NCBI GenBank assembly: GCA_021202845.1
Contig: JAJQCF010000031.1
Location: 1 to 64,000 of the forward strand
Source of the DNA: Oscillospiraceae bacterium
Lineage (GTDB): Bacteria > Bacillota > Clostridia > Oscillospirales > Oscillospiraceae
Length of the DNA stretch: 64,000 nucleotides
Direction: 5' to 3'
Numbering within the stretch: the stretch's first letter is position 1; each line of letters begins with the position of its first letter. The translations under genes were made by a program, and so were the position numbers. This document shows positions 55,062 through 63,275 of this stretch, piece by piece. Under the pieces are notes generated by a model. That model searched no databases. It saw only the letters and a program-made list of their open reading frames with translations, and had not been told where the DNA came from.

Positions 55062-56512
55062 ACCTTGCGCCTCCTCGCCCATGTGTAGAGACCGAGCACG
55101 AGGCAGCCTGCGGGCAGTATGGCGACTATAATGGCTGTCAGCACGGAGGCCGTGGAGGAGCTGATTGTCAGCACGTCGGTGCCGATGCTCTTGGAGTGTA
55201 TGGATATGCTGCTGGTGTGCTCGCACATCCAGCCGAGGGCGTTGATGAACACGTCCTCGCCGCCGCCGTAGCCGACGTCGATGAGGTGCGCGCAGGAGAC
55301 CCAGACAATCTCCGCGCCCGTCTCGCTGTCCTCAATGGCCACGCCGAGGGCAAAGGGGCCGTCAATGTCGCCGTCGGACTTGGCGTAGCTGGTGGCGGCG
55401 GAGACGGAGAGGTCGCGCGCGTAAGCGGCGTCGGAGGTGGTGAAGAGCTCGGTCACGGTCAGGCCGTCGCGCAAGTCCTCGTCGATAACAATGCCGTCGC
55501 TGTCGGGCAGCAGCAGGTAGACGCCGGAGGATATGAGCGGGTCGGTGATGTCGTGGGACTCCAGCGAGGGCATGAGGTAGTAGGGGTAGCCGTAGGCGTA
55601 GTTGCTGGAATTGCCCTCAATGACGAGCCCGCCGACGGAGGACACGCCGTAGTAGCTCATAAGCGCGTCCAGATTGCTGAAGCTGCCGGAGGCGGTGTTG
55701 CCGTAAATGAGGAACATCTTGCCGCCGGAGAGCAGGTAGTTGTATATGGCCTCGTACTCAGTGTCGCTGATGTCGGAGGTGGGCGAGTAGATGAGCAGGC
55801 AGTCCGCGTCCTCCGGCACCGAGCCGCTTGTCATAAGGTTCAGCTCCGCAAGGGCGAAGTTCTGGCGCTCTATCGTGGTCTGCATATCGCTGTCAAGCGC
55901 CGTCTCGCCGTGGCCGGTGAGGGTGTAGACTGTGGGCAAATCCTCGCTCGTCACGTAGTCGATAGCGCCCGTCAGGCAGCTCTCGCCGGCGAAGCTCACG
56001 TCAACGGAGTAGGAGCCGTCGGAATAGTAGCTGGAAAAGTCGTACTGGTACTCGTAGATATGCTCATAGCTGACGTAGTAGTAGCGGCTGCTGCTGACGA
56101 CCACGAGCGAGTTGTTGTAAACCTGCGTGTCCGCGGTGACGTAGGAGTCTATGAACGTGGGGTAAACGTCGGGGTCAATCTTCGTGACGGAGATATGATT
56201 GGAAAGCACGCTGTAGCGGTCGAGCAGGGTGCTGAGGGTGTCGTCCTCCTCGCCGGACTGGACTACCCAGTAGATTTCGATGTCGTCGTCCAGAGCGTCC
56301 AAAATCTCCTCGGTCTGCTCGGAGATGGTGAACATCTCCGTCGAGGTCGTGTCGAACTGCGTGTAGGTCGCGGGCAGGGCGTTGACGACGACGTTGACGA
56401 CAACGGCGATAGCCGCCAAAATGAGGAACGAAACCACGCTGTAGCCGCCCACGCGGAAGGCGCGGGAGCGGAACGATGACTTTACGCGCTGGCTAAGGCT
56501 TTTCTTTTCCAT
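55058..56512 (-). CDS. GldG-like ABC-associated exported protein
   Basis: A 484-aa protein with an N-terminal helix (about 22-45), a large extracytoplasmic domain and a C-terminal helix (about 448-475) before a basic tail (WARRRKV). FTISEQTEEILDAL near 63, YTLTGHGE near 195, DCLLIYSPTSDISDTEYEAIYNYLLSGGKMFLI near 235 match the ABC_transp_aux (GldG) family. Start at ATG 56512, overlapping the permease stop (TAATG). In Bacteroidetes the homolog serves gliding; here the role is open. Confidence 0.87.
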   Translation of the reverse strand: MEKKSLSQRVKSSFRSRAFRVGGYSVVSFLILAAIAVVVNVVVNALPATYTQFDTTSTEMFTISEQTEEILDALDDDIEIYWVVQSGEEDDTLSTLLDRYSVLSNHISVTKIDPDVYPTFIDSYVTADTQVYNNSLVVVSSSRYYYVSYEHIYEYQYDFSSYYSDGSYSVDVSFAGESCLTGAIDYVTSEDLPTVYTLTGHGETALDSDMQTTIERQNFALAELNLMTSGSVPEDADCLLIYSPTSDISDTEYEAIYNYLLSGGKMFLIYGNTASGSFSNLDALMSYYGVSSVGGLVIEGNSSNYAYGYPYYLMPSLESHDITDPLISSGVYLLLPDSDGIVIDEDLRDGLTVTELFTTSDAAYARDLSVSAATSYAKSDGDIDGPFALGVAIEDSETGAEIVWVSCAHLIDVGYGGGEDVFINALGWMCEHTSSISIHSKSIGTDVLTISSSTASVLTAIIVAILPAGCLVLGLYTWARRRKV

Positions 56513-57375
56513 TAGCTCCACCTCCTCTTTTCAAGGCTCTGTATGCTGAGGTACAGGAACAGAGCAATCACGGTGATGTAGTAGACAATGCCCGTGAGGT
56601 CAAACACTCCGGTAACAAAGGTATAGAAGCGGTCAAACGGGGATATGGCCGCGAGTATCGTGGGGAAGGAGTTATAAAACGAGCTCATAAAGAGGTTGGC
56701 GCAGATGAGCAGCGCCACCTCGCCCACGATGAAGAGCACGGCGGAGATAAAGAGGTTTTTTGTCATTGCCCAAATGATGAGGCACAGCACGAGCCACGTT
56801 ATCATGTAGGCCACCATGCTCGCGCCCGCGGAGGTGGGAATGTACTCGGCGAGGCTGGTTAAAAAGTACAGCAGCAGCATGACGACAAAGCTCAGTCCCG
56901 CGGCGGCGGGCTGGCTCTCCGTGACGCTGGAGATGAACATGCCGATAGCCAGCAGCGTCGCGCCCAGCAGGAAGAAGGCCAGCGCGGTGCTGAAAGCCTC
57001 CGGCAGATAGACGTTGCCGAAAGCGCGCAGCACGAGCGGGTAGACGCAGAGAATGGCGACGGGGATAGCAAGCACAACCAGCATGGCGAAATACTTGCCG
57101 AGCGCGACCTTTGTCATGCTTATCGGCAGGGAGTAGAGCAGCTGGTCGGTTTTCTGCCTGCGCTCCTCGGAAATTACGCGCATTGTCAGAATGGGCACAG
57201 TGATTATGTAAACAAAGGTCATGTTGTAGAAAACATACTCATAGTTGGCGTAGCCGCCCCTGAGGCACAGCACCATTGTGTAAATGCCGCCGAAAAGCAG
57301 CAGAAAGGCCACAAAGACGTAGGCCACAACATTGGTGCGCCAAGAGCTGAGCTCGTGACGGAATACGGCGTTCAT
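56512..57375 (-). CDS. ABC-2 type permease (GldF-like)
   Basis: A 287-aa membrane protein with six main hydrophobic segments and the start MNAVFRHELSSWRTNVVAYVFVAFLLLFGG typical of ABC-2/GldF permeases. SEERRQKTDQLLYSLPISMTKVALGKYFAML near 68 is the conserved cytoplasmic coupling region. It pairs with the ATPase directly upstream, whose stop it overlaps (ATGA). Confidence 0.9.
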   Translation of the reverse strand: MNAVFRHELSSWRTNVVAYVFVAFLLLFGGIYTMVLCLRGGYANYEYVFYNMTFVYIITVPILTMRVISEERRQKTDQLLYSLPISMTKVALGKYFAMLVVLAIPVAILCVYPLVLRAFGNVYLPEAFSTALAFFLLGATLLAIGMFISSVTESQPAAAGLSFVVMLLLYFLTSLAEYIPTSAGASMVAYMITWLVLCLIIWAMTKNLFISAVLFIVGEVALLICANLFMSSFYNSFPTILAAISPFDRFYTFVTGVFDLTGIVYYITVIALFLYLSIQSLEKRRWS

Positions 57376-58418
57376 TCTTCGGCTGCCTCCTTTTCATCAG
57401 ACTTTTCCTCGGTCTGCTCGGCGTTCTCCGGCTCGGCTTCGTCCAGCCGCTGCTCCGGCGGGATATAGTCGGGGTCGTCGCTGCCCGCGCCGGTCAGCTC
57501 GATGAATATGCTCTCCAGCGTGGCGCGGTTGGTGGCGAGCTGGAGTATGGGCTTGTCTGCCTTGGCACAGGCGTAGAATATGCCGCGGCAGAGCTCGTCG
57601 GCGGCATCGGAGGCGGCGGAGAGGGTGACGGAGCAGCGGCCTTCCTCGCTCGGCTCGGCGTACTCGGCGCTCTCCACGGGCAGACCCTCCAGCATGGCGG
57701 CGACTTCGCTTTGCGCGGCCTCCACGGTCAGGTCTATGGTCACATTGCCCGCGAAAAGGCGCTCCAAGTTCTCCGGCGTGTCGCAGGCCACGAGCTTGCC
57801 GTCGGAAATAATCATAATTCTTGTGCAGATAGCCTGCACCTCGGAGAGAATGTGGCTGCTGAGAATGACGGTGTGCGTCTCGCCCAGCGAGCGGATTAGG
57901 TCGCGTATTTCAATAATCTGTCTGGGGTCGAGGCCGACGGTCGGCTCGTCCAGTATTATGACCTTGGGGTCGCCCAGCAGAGCCTGCGCAATGCCGACGC
58001 GCTGGCGGTAGCCTTTTGAGAGGTTCTTGATGAGGCGGTGCGCCACATCGAGAATTTTTGTGACCTCGCAGACGTTCATAATCTGGTCGTGCAGCTCCTG
58101 ACCCTTCAGCCCCTTGGCGCGGCCGACGAACGTGAGGTACTCCCACGGCGTGCGGTCGATGTAGAGCGGCGGCAGCTCCGGCAGATAGCCGATTAAGCGC
58201 TTGGCCTTGTCCGCGTTCTCGAAGATGTCGAAGCCGCCGATTTTTACCTCGCCTGAGGTGGCGGCAAGGCAGCCGGTCATAATGTTCATGGTCGTGGATT
58301 TACCCGCGCCGTTGGGACCCAAAAAGCCGTAAATCTCGCCCTCGCCTATTTCAAAGCTGAGGTCGGACACGGCGAGGTGGTTTCCGTAGCGCTTGGTAAG
58401 GTTTTTGACTTCAATCAC
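57372..58418 (-). CDS. ABC transporter ATPase (GldA-like)
   Basis: A 348-aa ATPase. Start at GTG 58418 after AAAGGAGGA, giving VIEVKNLTKRYG as the first residues; the open frame further upstream has no RBS. Walker A GPNGAGKST near 38, signature LSKGYRQRVG near 134, Walker B VIILDEPTVGLDP near 155 and LSSHIL near 188 are intact. A C-terminal extension (about 220-348) ends in an acidic Glu-rich tail. First gene of the four-gene operon. Confidence 0.92.
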   Translation of the reverse strand: MIEVKNLTKRYGNHLAVSDLSFEIGEGEIYGFLGPNGAGKSTTMNIMTGCLAATSGEVKIGGFDIFENADKAKRLIGYLPELPPLYIDRTPWEYLTFVGRAKGLKGQELHDQIMNVCEVTKILDVAHRLIKNLSKGYRQRVGIAQALLGDPKVIILDEPTVGLDPRQIIEIRDLIRSLGETHTVILSSHILSEVQAICTRIMIISDGKLVACDTPENLERLFAGNVTIDLTVEAAQSEVAAMLEGLPVESAEYAEPSEEGRCSVTLSAASDAADELCRGIFYACAKADKPILQLATNRATLESIFIELTGAGSDDPDYIPPEQRLDEAEPENAEQTEEKSDEKEAAEE

Positions 58419-58494
58419 CCGAAATTGTCCTCCTTTGTACCCAAACATATCGGAGCGCGGAACCAAAAAAGTCCGACACGCTCCGCAGAGTGTA

Positions 58495-58500
58495 ATTATA
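58495..58500 (-). promoter_or_regulatory. -10 box of the Gld-like operon
   Basis: A minus-strand TATAAT about 77 bases before the GTG start; no clear -35. Confidence 0.4.
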
Positions 58501-58541
58501 CTATATGAACCTTAAATTATGCTAAAAAAGCGTTAATACTT

Positions 58542-58874
58542 TTATTCCCATTCACTCCATACCTCGGGACAGCAGCCGACGGTGGCCTGCTTGCCGTTGC
58601 GCACAATGGGCGTGGCAAGCAGCCACGGCTCGTCAAAGAGCTTGTCTAACTTGGCCGCGTCGGAGGCGAGGTATTGGATAGTGGGGTAGTCGCGGTCGGA
58701 CTTGTTTATCATGGCCTCCAGCCCGACGGCGGAGCGCACGGTGTTCAGCTCGCCGCGGCTCATGCCGTAGCGGTCAACGTCGATGTACTGAAATTTTATT
58801 CTGCGCTCTTTGAACCAGCGCTGCGCCTTTTTTGTGTCAAAGCACTTGTTCCTGCCGAAAATTTGAATGTTCAC
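58542..58874 (-). CDS. ArsC/Spx-family protein
   Basis: A 110-aa thioredoxin-fold protein. IQIFGRNKCFDTKKAQRWFKERRI at the N-terminus has the single ArsC-type Cys (near residue 11) followed by DTKKA, with no CxxC as in Spx. LLATPIVRNGKQATVGCCPEVW near 85 is the usual second half. It could reduce arsenate or act in another thiol reaction; no ars genes are near. The start overlaps the dipeptidase stop (ATGA), so it is translated from the rnj-dipeptidase transcript. Confidence 0.85.
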   Translation of the reverse strand: MNIQIFGRNKCFDTKKAQRWFKERRIKFQYIDVDRYGMSRGELNTVRSAVGLEAMINKSDRDYPTIQYLASDAAKLDKLFDEPWLLATPIVRNGKQATVGCCPEVWSEWE

Positions 58875-59782
58875 AGTGCCGCCTCCATAAATCTCATAAG
58901 GTTATTGAAAAATATATCCTGCGCCAGCGCCTCGCCCCAGCCGCGCGCGAGCATGGCCTCATAGAGCTTGGCGAGGTCCTGCACGCCGTCTATGCCCTTT
59001 GGCGGGCGCGGTATGCCGTCCAAATCGCAGCCGAGGCAGAGCACTTTTTCTCCGCCCAGACGCAAAAAATGCTCGGCGTGGGTCAGCACGGCGTCAATGT
59101 CGCGCTCGCCGCCGACAAAGTCGGGACATAAATTCAGCCCTACACAGCCGCCGCTTCTTATGACAGCGGAAAACATATCGTCCGTCAAGTTGCGCGGGTG
59201 AGGGCATATCGCTCTTGAGTTTGAGTGTCCGACGAGCAGCGGCTTGGCTGTTATGTCAACCACGTCCCAAAACGCCGCGTCGGAAATGTGGCTCAGCTCC
59301 GGCGTGACGCCGAGAGACTGGGCACAGCGGACAAATTCGCGCCCCTCGTCCGTCAGGCCGTGGGGGTCTGCGTCCATTGCCGCGCCCGCGAGGCGGTTGG
59401 ACTTGTTCCATGTGAGGTTGACAAGCCGCACGCCCTCGCTCCACGCGGCGCGCAGTCCGTCACATGAGCAGCCCAGCATGGCCGCGCCCTCCACGGAGAG
59501 TATGGCGGCGGCGCGTCCGCCGGAGTGCGCGGCGTGAATCTCCTCCGCCGTGCGGCAGAGCGCTACTCTGTCCGCGTTCTGCTCTATCTTGCGCTTGGCG
59601 CATTTCAGCAGCCGCGAGAACACGGCGGGCGTGTCCAGCGGAGGCGGGGAGAACACGGCGAAAACCTGCGCCGCCGGAGCGTAAGCGCCGAGGCGCTGCA
59701 AGTCCAGCTGGCCGCGGTTTTTCGCCAGAGAGCCCGGGCGCGTTATGCTGTCGCAGTGCGCGTCAAAAAGGGGTACGCTCAT
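58871..59782 (-). CDS. Membrane dipeptidase (peptidase family M19)
   Basis: A 303-aa zinc dipeptidase. Metal ligands: FDAHCDS (His/Asp near 8-10), ILSVEGAAML (Glu near 102), LSHISDAAFWDV (His near 167) and VGHSNSRAICPHPRNL (His near 187). DLDGIPRPP near 250 is also typical. No signal peptide, so cytoplasmic, cleaving dipeptides. It overlaps RNase J upstream (ATGA) and the ArsC-like gene downstream. Confidence 0.9.
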   Translation of the reverse strand: MSVPLFDAHCDSITRPGSLAKNRGQLDLQRLGAYAPAAQVFAVFSPPPLDTPAVFSRLLKCAKRKIEQNADRVALCRTAEEIHAAHSGGRAAAILSVEGAAMLGCSCDGLRAAWSEGVRLVNLTWNKSNRLAGAAMDADPHGLTDEGREFVRCAQSLGVTPELSHISDAAFWDVVDITAKPLLVGHSNSRAICPHPRNLTDDMFSAVIRSGGCVGLNLCPDFVGGERDIDAVLTHAEHFLRLGGEKVLCLGCDLDGIPRPPKGIDGVQDLAKLYEAMLARGWGEALAQDIFFNNLMRFMEAAL

Positions 59783-61437
59783 ACCTCGACGATGACGGGC
59801 AGTATCATCGGGCTGCGGCGGGTGGTCTTATAGAGGTAGCCGGAGAGGTTCGTTTTAACCTTGCCCTTAATTGTCGCCCAGTCGGTGATGTGGTGGCGGC
59901 GGCAGGACGTCAGGCTCTCGCCCACAACGCGCTGCAGCTCGTCCATGAGGTGGTCGGACTCCTTGATATATACAAAGCCGCGGGTGATGATTTCGGGGTC
60001 GGTAATTATGCTGCCGTCCTCGCTGGACATGGTGAGAATGACGACAATCATGCCCTCGTCGGCGAGGTGCTTTCTGTCGCGCAGGACGACCGCGCCCACG
60101 TCGCCTATGCCCGTGCCGTCAACCAGCACCTGACCGGCGGTGACGGCGCCGTTTTCGCGTATGCTCTTCTGCGTCAGCTCGATGACGTGGCCGATGCCGC
60201 TGATGACAATGTTTTTAGACGGTATGCCCATGCTCTTTGCCAGCTCCGCGTGCTTATAGAGCATACGGGTCTCGCCGTGGACGGGAATGAAGAAGCGCGG
60301 CTTCGTCAGCGCCAGCATCATCTTCAAATCCTCTTGGCAGGCGTGACCGCTGACGTGCAGGTTTTCCTGACGGTTGTATATGACCTCAGCGCCCTTGGCG
60401 AAGAGCTCGTCTATCATTTTGCTTATAGTCAGCTCGTTGCCCGGTATGGCGGAGGCGGAGATGATTATGCGGTCGTCGGCGCCGATGTCAATCTGGCGGT
60501 GCTCGTCGAACGCCATGCGGTAAAGCCCGCTCAGCTCCTCGCCCTGACTGCCGGTGGTGATGATAACCGTCTTGCTGCGGGGCAGACCCTTGAGCTTTTC
60601 GATTGGCACAATGATGCCCTCGGGGATATCCATGTAGCCCAGCTCCGAGCTGACGCGGATGACGTTTTCCATGCTGCGCCCCGTCACGGCAACCTTGCGC
60701 TTTGTGCGCTCGGCGGCGTTGATTATCTGCTGGATACGGTGGACGTTGGAGGCGAACGTGGTGACGATTATGCGCTTGTCGCAGTTATTGAAAAGCTCCT
60801 CGAAGCGCTTGCCGACAATGCGCTCGGACTCGGAGTGCCCTGGTCTTTCCACGTTCGTCGAGTCCGCCAGCAGCGCCAGCACGCCCTCTCTGCCCAGCTG
60901 ACCCAAGCGCACTAAGTCTATCATTTCCCCGTGAATGGGCGTCACATCAATCTTGAAGTCGCCGGTGTGAATTACGGTGCCGATAGGCGTGTGAATGGCA
61001 AAGGCCACGGCGTCGGCAATGGAGTGGTTGATGTGGATAAATTCCACGCTGAAGGCTCCGGCCTTTATCGTTGTACCGGCCTCCACGGTGTTCATCTTCA
61101 CCACGTCGGTCAGCTTGTGCTCCTCTAACTTGAGGTTGACGAGCGCCGCGGTCATGCGCGTGGCGTAAATCGGCATATTCACAGCGCGCAGCACATAAGG
61201 CACCGCGCCGATGTGGTCCTCGTGTCCGTGCGTCAAAAACAGGCCGCGTATGCGTCCGGCATTTTCCTTGAGATAGGTGATGTCCGGCACCACAAGGTCG
61301 ATGCCGTACATACCCTCCTCGGGAAAGCCCATTCCACAGTCAACAAGAATTATGTCTCGACCGTACTCGAAGGCGGTCATGTTTTTGCCGATTTCACCAA
61401 GACCGCCCAAGGGAATGATTTTCAGTTTTGATGCCAT
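59779..61437 (-). CDS. rnj: Ribonuclease J
   Basis: A 552-aa metallo-beta-lactamase/beta-CASP ribonuclease for mRNA decay and rRNA maturation. FLTHGHEDHIGA near 72 holds the zinc ligands; HTGDFKID near 160, ADSTNVERPGHSESE near 190, TTFASNVHRIQQII near 220 and VSGHACQEDLKMM near 366 are family signatures. Start at ATG 61437 after AAAAGGAG. Open frame upstream reflects a 5' leader, not coding sequence. First of rnj-dipeptidase-arsC. Confidence 0.95.
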   Translation of the reverse strand: MASKLKIIPLGGLGEIGKNMTAFEYGRDIILVDCGMGFPEEGMYGIDLVVPDITYLKENAGRIRGLFLTHGHEDHIGAVPYVLRAVNMPIYATRMTAALVNLKLEEHKLTDVVKMNTVEAGTTIKAGAFSVEFIHINHSIADAVAFAIHTPIGTVIHTGDFKIDVTPIHGEMIDLVRLGQLGREGVLALLADSTNVERPGHSESERIVGKRFEELFNNCDKRIIVTTFASNVHRIQQIINAAERTKRKVAVTGRSMENVIRVSSELGYMDIPEGIIVPIEKLKGLPRSKTVIITTGSQGEELSGLYRMAFDEHRQIDIGADDRIIISASAIPGNELTISKMIDELFAKGAEVIYNRQENLHVSGHACQEDLKMMLALTKPRFFIPVHGETRMLYKHAELAKSMGIPSKNIVISGIGHVIELTQKSIRENGAVTAGQVLVDGTGIGDVGAVVLRDRKHLADEGMIVVILTMSSEDGSIITDPEIITRGFVYIKESDHLMDELQRVVGESLTSCRRHHITDWATIKGKVKTNLSGYLYKTTRRSPMILPVIVEV

Positions 61438-61777
61438 TGAATAAATTACTCCTTTTCTCGAAAATAGATTCGTTATGCAGGCGCACTGAACCCTGAACGG
61501 ATATAAAGCGGTTTTACCCTCCGACCCTGTTCGCCGGCGGGCTATTCTCCGCGCTTCGCTCATGGAAAGTGTGCCTATTGTTTTCGTTTATTATATGTGT
61601 ATTTATAAAGTACTCACGTACATAACAGACAAATTAAATAACGGCTGCGCATTCAGGACAAGCCTGTCGAAAAATCACCAATATACAGTGCGGCAAGCCG
61701 TAACTTAACAATTATAACAGCTTTTGTTCTTGTTGTCAAATTTCAAAGCAGAAATTTTTTGCACTTTGCCGAAAGCC
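61438..61777. promoter_or_regulatory. Gene-free region upstream of rnj
   Basis: A 340-base stretch. A minus-strand TATAAT at 61590-61595 would give rnj a leader of about 145 bases; the -35 is poor. The part near recR is AT-rich and shows a weak inverted pairing (ACGGCT at 61640 with AGCCGT at 61694). No gene seen. Confidence 0.45.
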
Positions 61778-62377
61778 TTACATCTCCCGCCGACCCTCGA
61801 GGGCGCGCAGGAGCGTGGCGTCGTCGGTGAACTCCAAGTTGCTGCCGACGGGTATGCCGTAGGCAATGCGCGTAACGCGCACGCCGAAGGGCTTGAGCAA
61901 GCGCGAGATGTACATGGCCGTGGCGTCGCCCTCCGTGTCGGGGTTCGTGGCCATGATGACCTCGTCGATGCCGCCGCCCGCCACGCGCTCCACAAGCTGG
62001 GAGATGCGCAGGTCGTCGGGGCCTATGTGGTTCATGGGCGAGAGTACGCCGTGCAGCACATGGTAAACGCCGCCGTACTCGCGGCTGCGCTCTATGCTCG
62101 CCACGTCGCGCGGCTGCGCCACCACGCAGACGGTGGACTTGTCGCGCTTGTCGCTGGAGCAGATGGCGCACTCGCCGCCCTCGCAGAGGTTCTGGCAGAC
62201 GGGGCAGCAGACGACGCTGCGGCGAGCCTGCAAAATGGCGTCGGCAAAGTCCTCAGCCTCGCCTTCCGGCAGGCTTATGACGTGAAAGGCAAGACGCTGG
62301 GCGCTCTTGCGGCCGATTCCGGGCAGAGCGGCAAAGCAGTCCGTCAGCCGTTCAAGGCTGGGTGGAAAAAAAGACAT
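61778..62377 (-). CDS. recR: Recombination mediator RecR
   Basis: A 199-aa RecFOR-pathway protein. LPGIGRKSAQRLAFHVI near 19 is the helix-hairpin-helix; CPVCQNLCEGGECAIC near 57-72 is the zinc finger; the Toprim domain follows with VCVVAQPRDVASIE and VIMATNPDTEGDATAMYI near 140. Complete, single gene. Confidence 0.96.
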   Translation of the reverse strand: MSFFPPSLERLTDCFAALPGIGRKSAQRLAFHVISLPEGEAEDFADAILQARRSVVCCPVCQNLCEGGECAICSSDKRDKSTVCVVAQPRDVASIERSREYGGVYHVLHGVLSPMNHIGPDDLRISQLVERVAGGGIDEVIMATNPDTEGDATAMYISRLLKPFGVRVTRIAYGIPVGSNLEFTDDATLLRALEGRREM

Positions 62378-62410
62378 ACTGACCTCCGAAGAAGCTGAAG
62401 ATAAAAAGAT

Positions 62411-62439
62411 AAAATATAATTATAATAGTATATTTTCAA
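62411..62439 (-). promoter_or_regulatory. Possible promoter of recR
   Basis: Minus-strand TTGAAA (62434-62439) and TATTTT (62411-62416) with a 17-base spacer, overlapping the end of rpe. Confidence 0.4.
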
Positions 62440-63104
62440 GCATTGCGTATGGCGGCAATGGCCTCCGCGCGGTCGGGCTTGTTGAAAACGGCGGAGCCGG
62501 CCACCAGCACGTTGGCGCCCGCGGCCTTGACCGCGGCAGCGGTGTGCGGGTCGATGCCGCCGTCAACCTCAACGTGGCAGTCGGGGTTCAGCTCGTCCAG
62601 CATCTGGCGCACGAGCTTTATCTTGTCCACCTGCTCGTACATGAAGCTTTGGCCGCCGAAGCCCGGCTCCACGGTCATCACCAGCGCGAGGTCGATGTAG
62701 TCCATGTAGGGCAGCAGCACCGCGGCGGGCGTCTGCGGCTTTATGGCAAGGCCGACGAGCTTTTCGTTTTTCATTACTAATTTTATGGCGGCGAAGATGT
62801 CCTGCGGCTGGCAGGCCTCCACATGGAAGCAGACAAGGTCGGCGCCCGCGCGGCAGAAGTCCTCCACATAGCGCTGGGGGCGGTCAATCATCAGGTGGAC
62901 GTCCAAAAAGGCGTCGGTCGCCTTGCGCAGCGACTGCACCACGGGTATGCCGATTGAGATGTTGGGGACGAATATGCCGTCCATAACGTCAACGTGCAGC
63001 CAGTCCGCGCCGCCCGCGATAACGTCCTCGCACTCCGCGCCCAGCCGCGCGAAGTCGGCGGAGAGTATGCTGGGAGCGATTTTTGTCTGAGAGCATATAA
63101 GCAT
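62436..63104 (-). CDS. rpe: Ribulose-phosphate 3-epimerase
   Basis: A 222-aa TIM-barrel enzyme of the pentose phosphate pathway. KIAPSILSADFARLG near residue 8, WLHVDVMDGIFVPN near 36, DVHLMIDRP near 68, VEPGFGGQSF near 140 and EVDGGI near 177 hold the metal and catalytic residues. RBS CGGAGG. Single gene, 58 bases from recR. Confidence 0.96.
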   Translation of the reverse strand: MLICSQTKIAPSILSADFARLGAECEDVIAGGADWLHVDVMDGIFVPNISIGIPVVQSLRKATDAFLDVHLMIDRPQRYVEDFCRAGADLVCFHVEACQPQDIFAAIKLVMKNEKLVGLAIKPQTPAAVLLPYMDYIDLALVMTVEPGFGGQSFMYEQVDKIKLVRQMLDELNPDCHVEVDGGIDPHTAAAVKAAGANVLVAGSAVFNKPDRAEAIAAIRNA

Positions 63105-63220
63105 AGGGGTTGAGCCTCCGAATTGTGAGATAATTTTTTGCCGCCGGTCAGGGGCAAAGCCGAAAAACGGCGCATAGTATAACCCAGCCGTTTCGCGCGC
63201 GGCTTAGGCTTTTAAGATAG

Positions 63221-63251
63221 GAGCCGGTGAGTTTCGTAAGCCCACCGGCTC
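63221..63251 (-). terminator. Terminator of the Gly-rich TPM-like gene
   Basis: Arms GAGCCGGTG and CACCGGCTC; the tail on the minus strand is CTATCTTAAAA, so efficiency is uncertain. Confidence 0.65.
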
Positions 63252-63275
63252 CACAAGACGTTTGCAGCTTAATGT

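Noticed and set aside
55196-56479. 427-codon plus-strand frame over the GldG-like gene
   Set aside because: Val/Ala/Gly-rich antisense translation without any domain; the minus-strand operon has overlapping starts and good RBSs.
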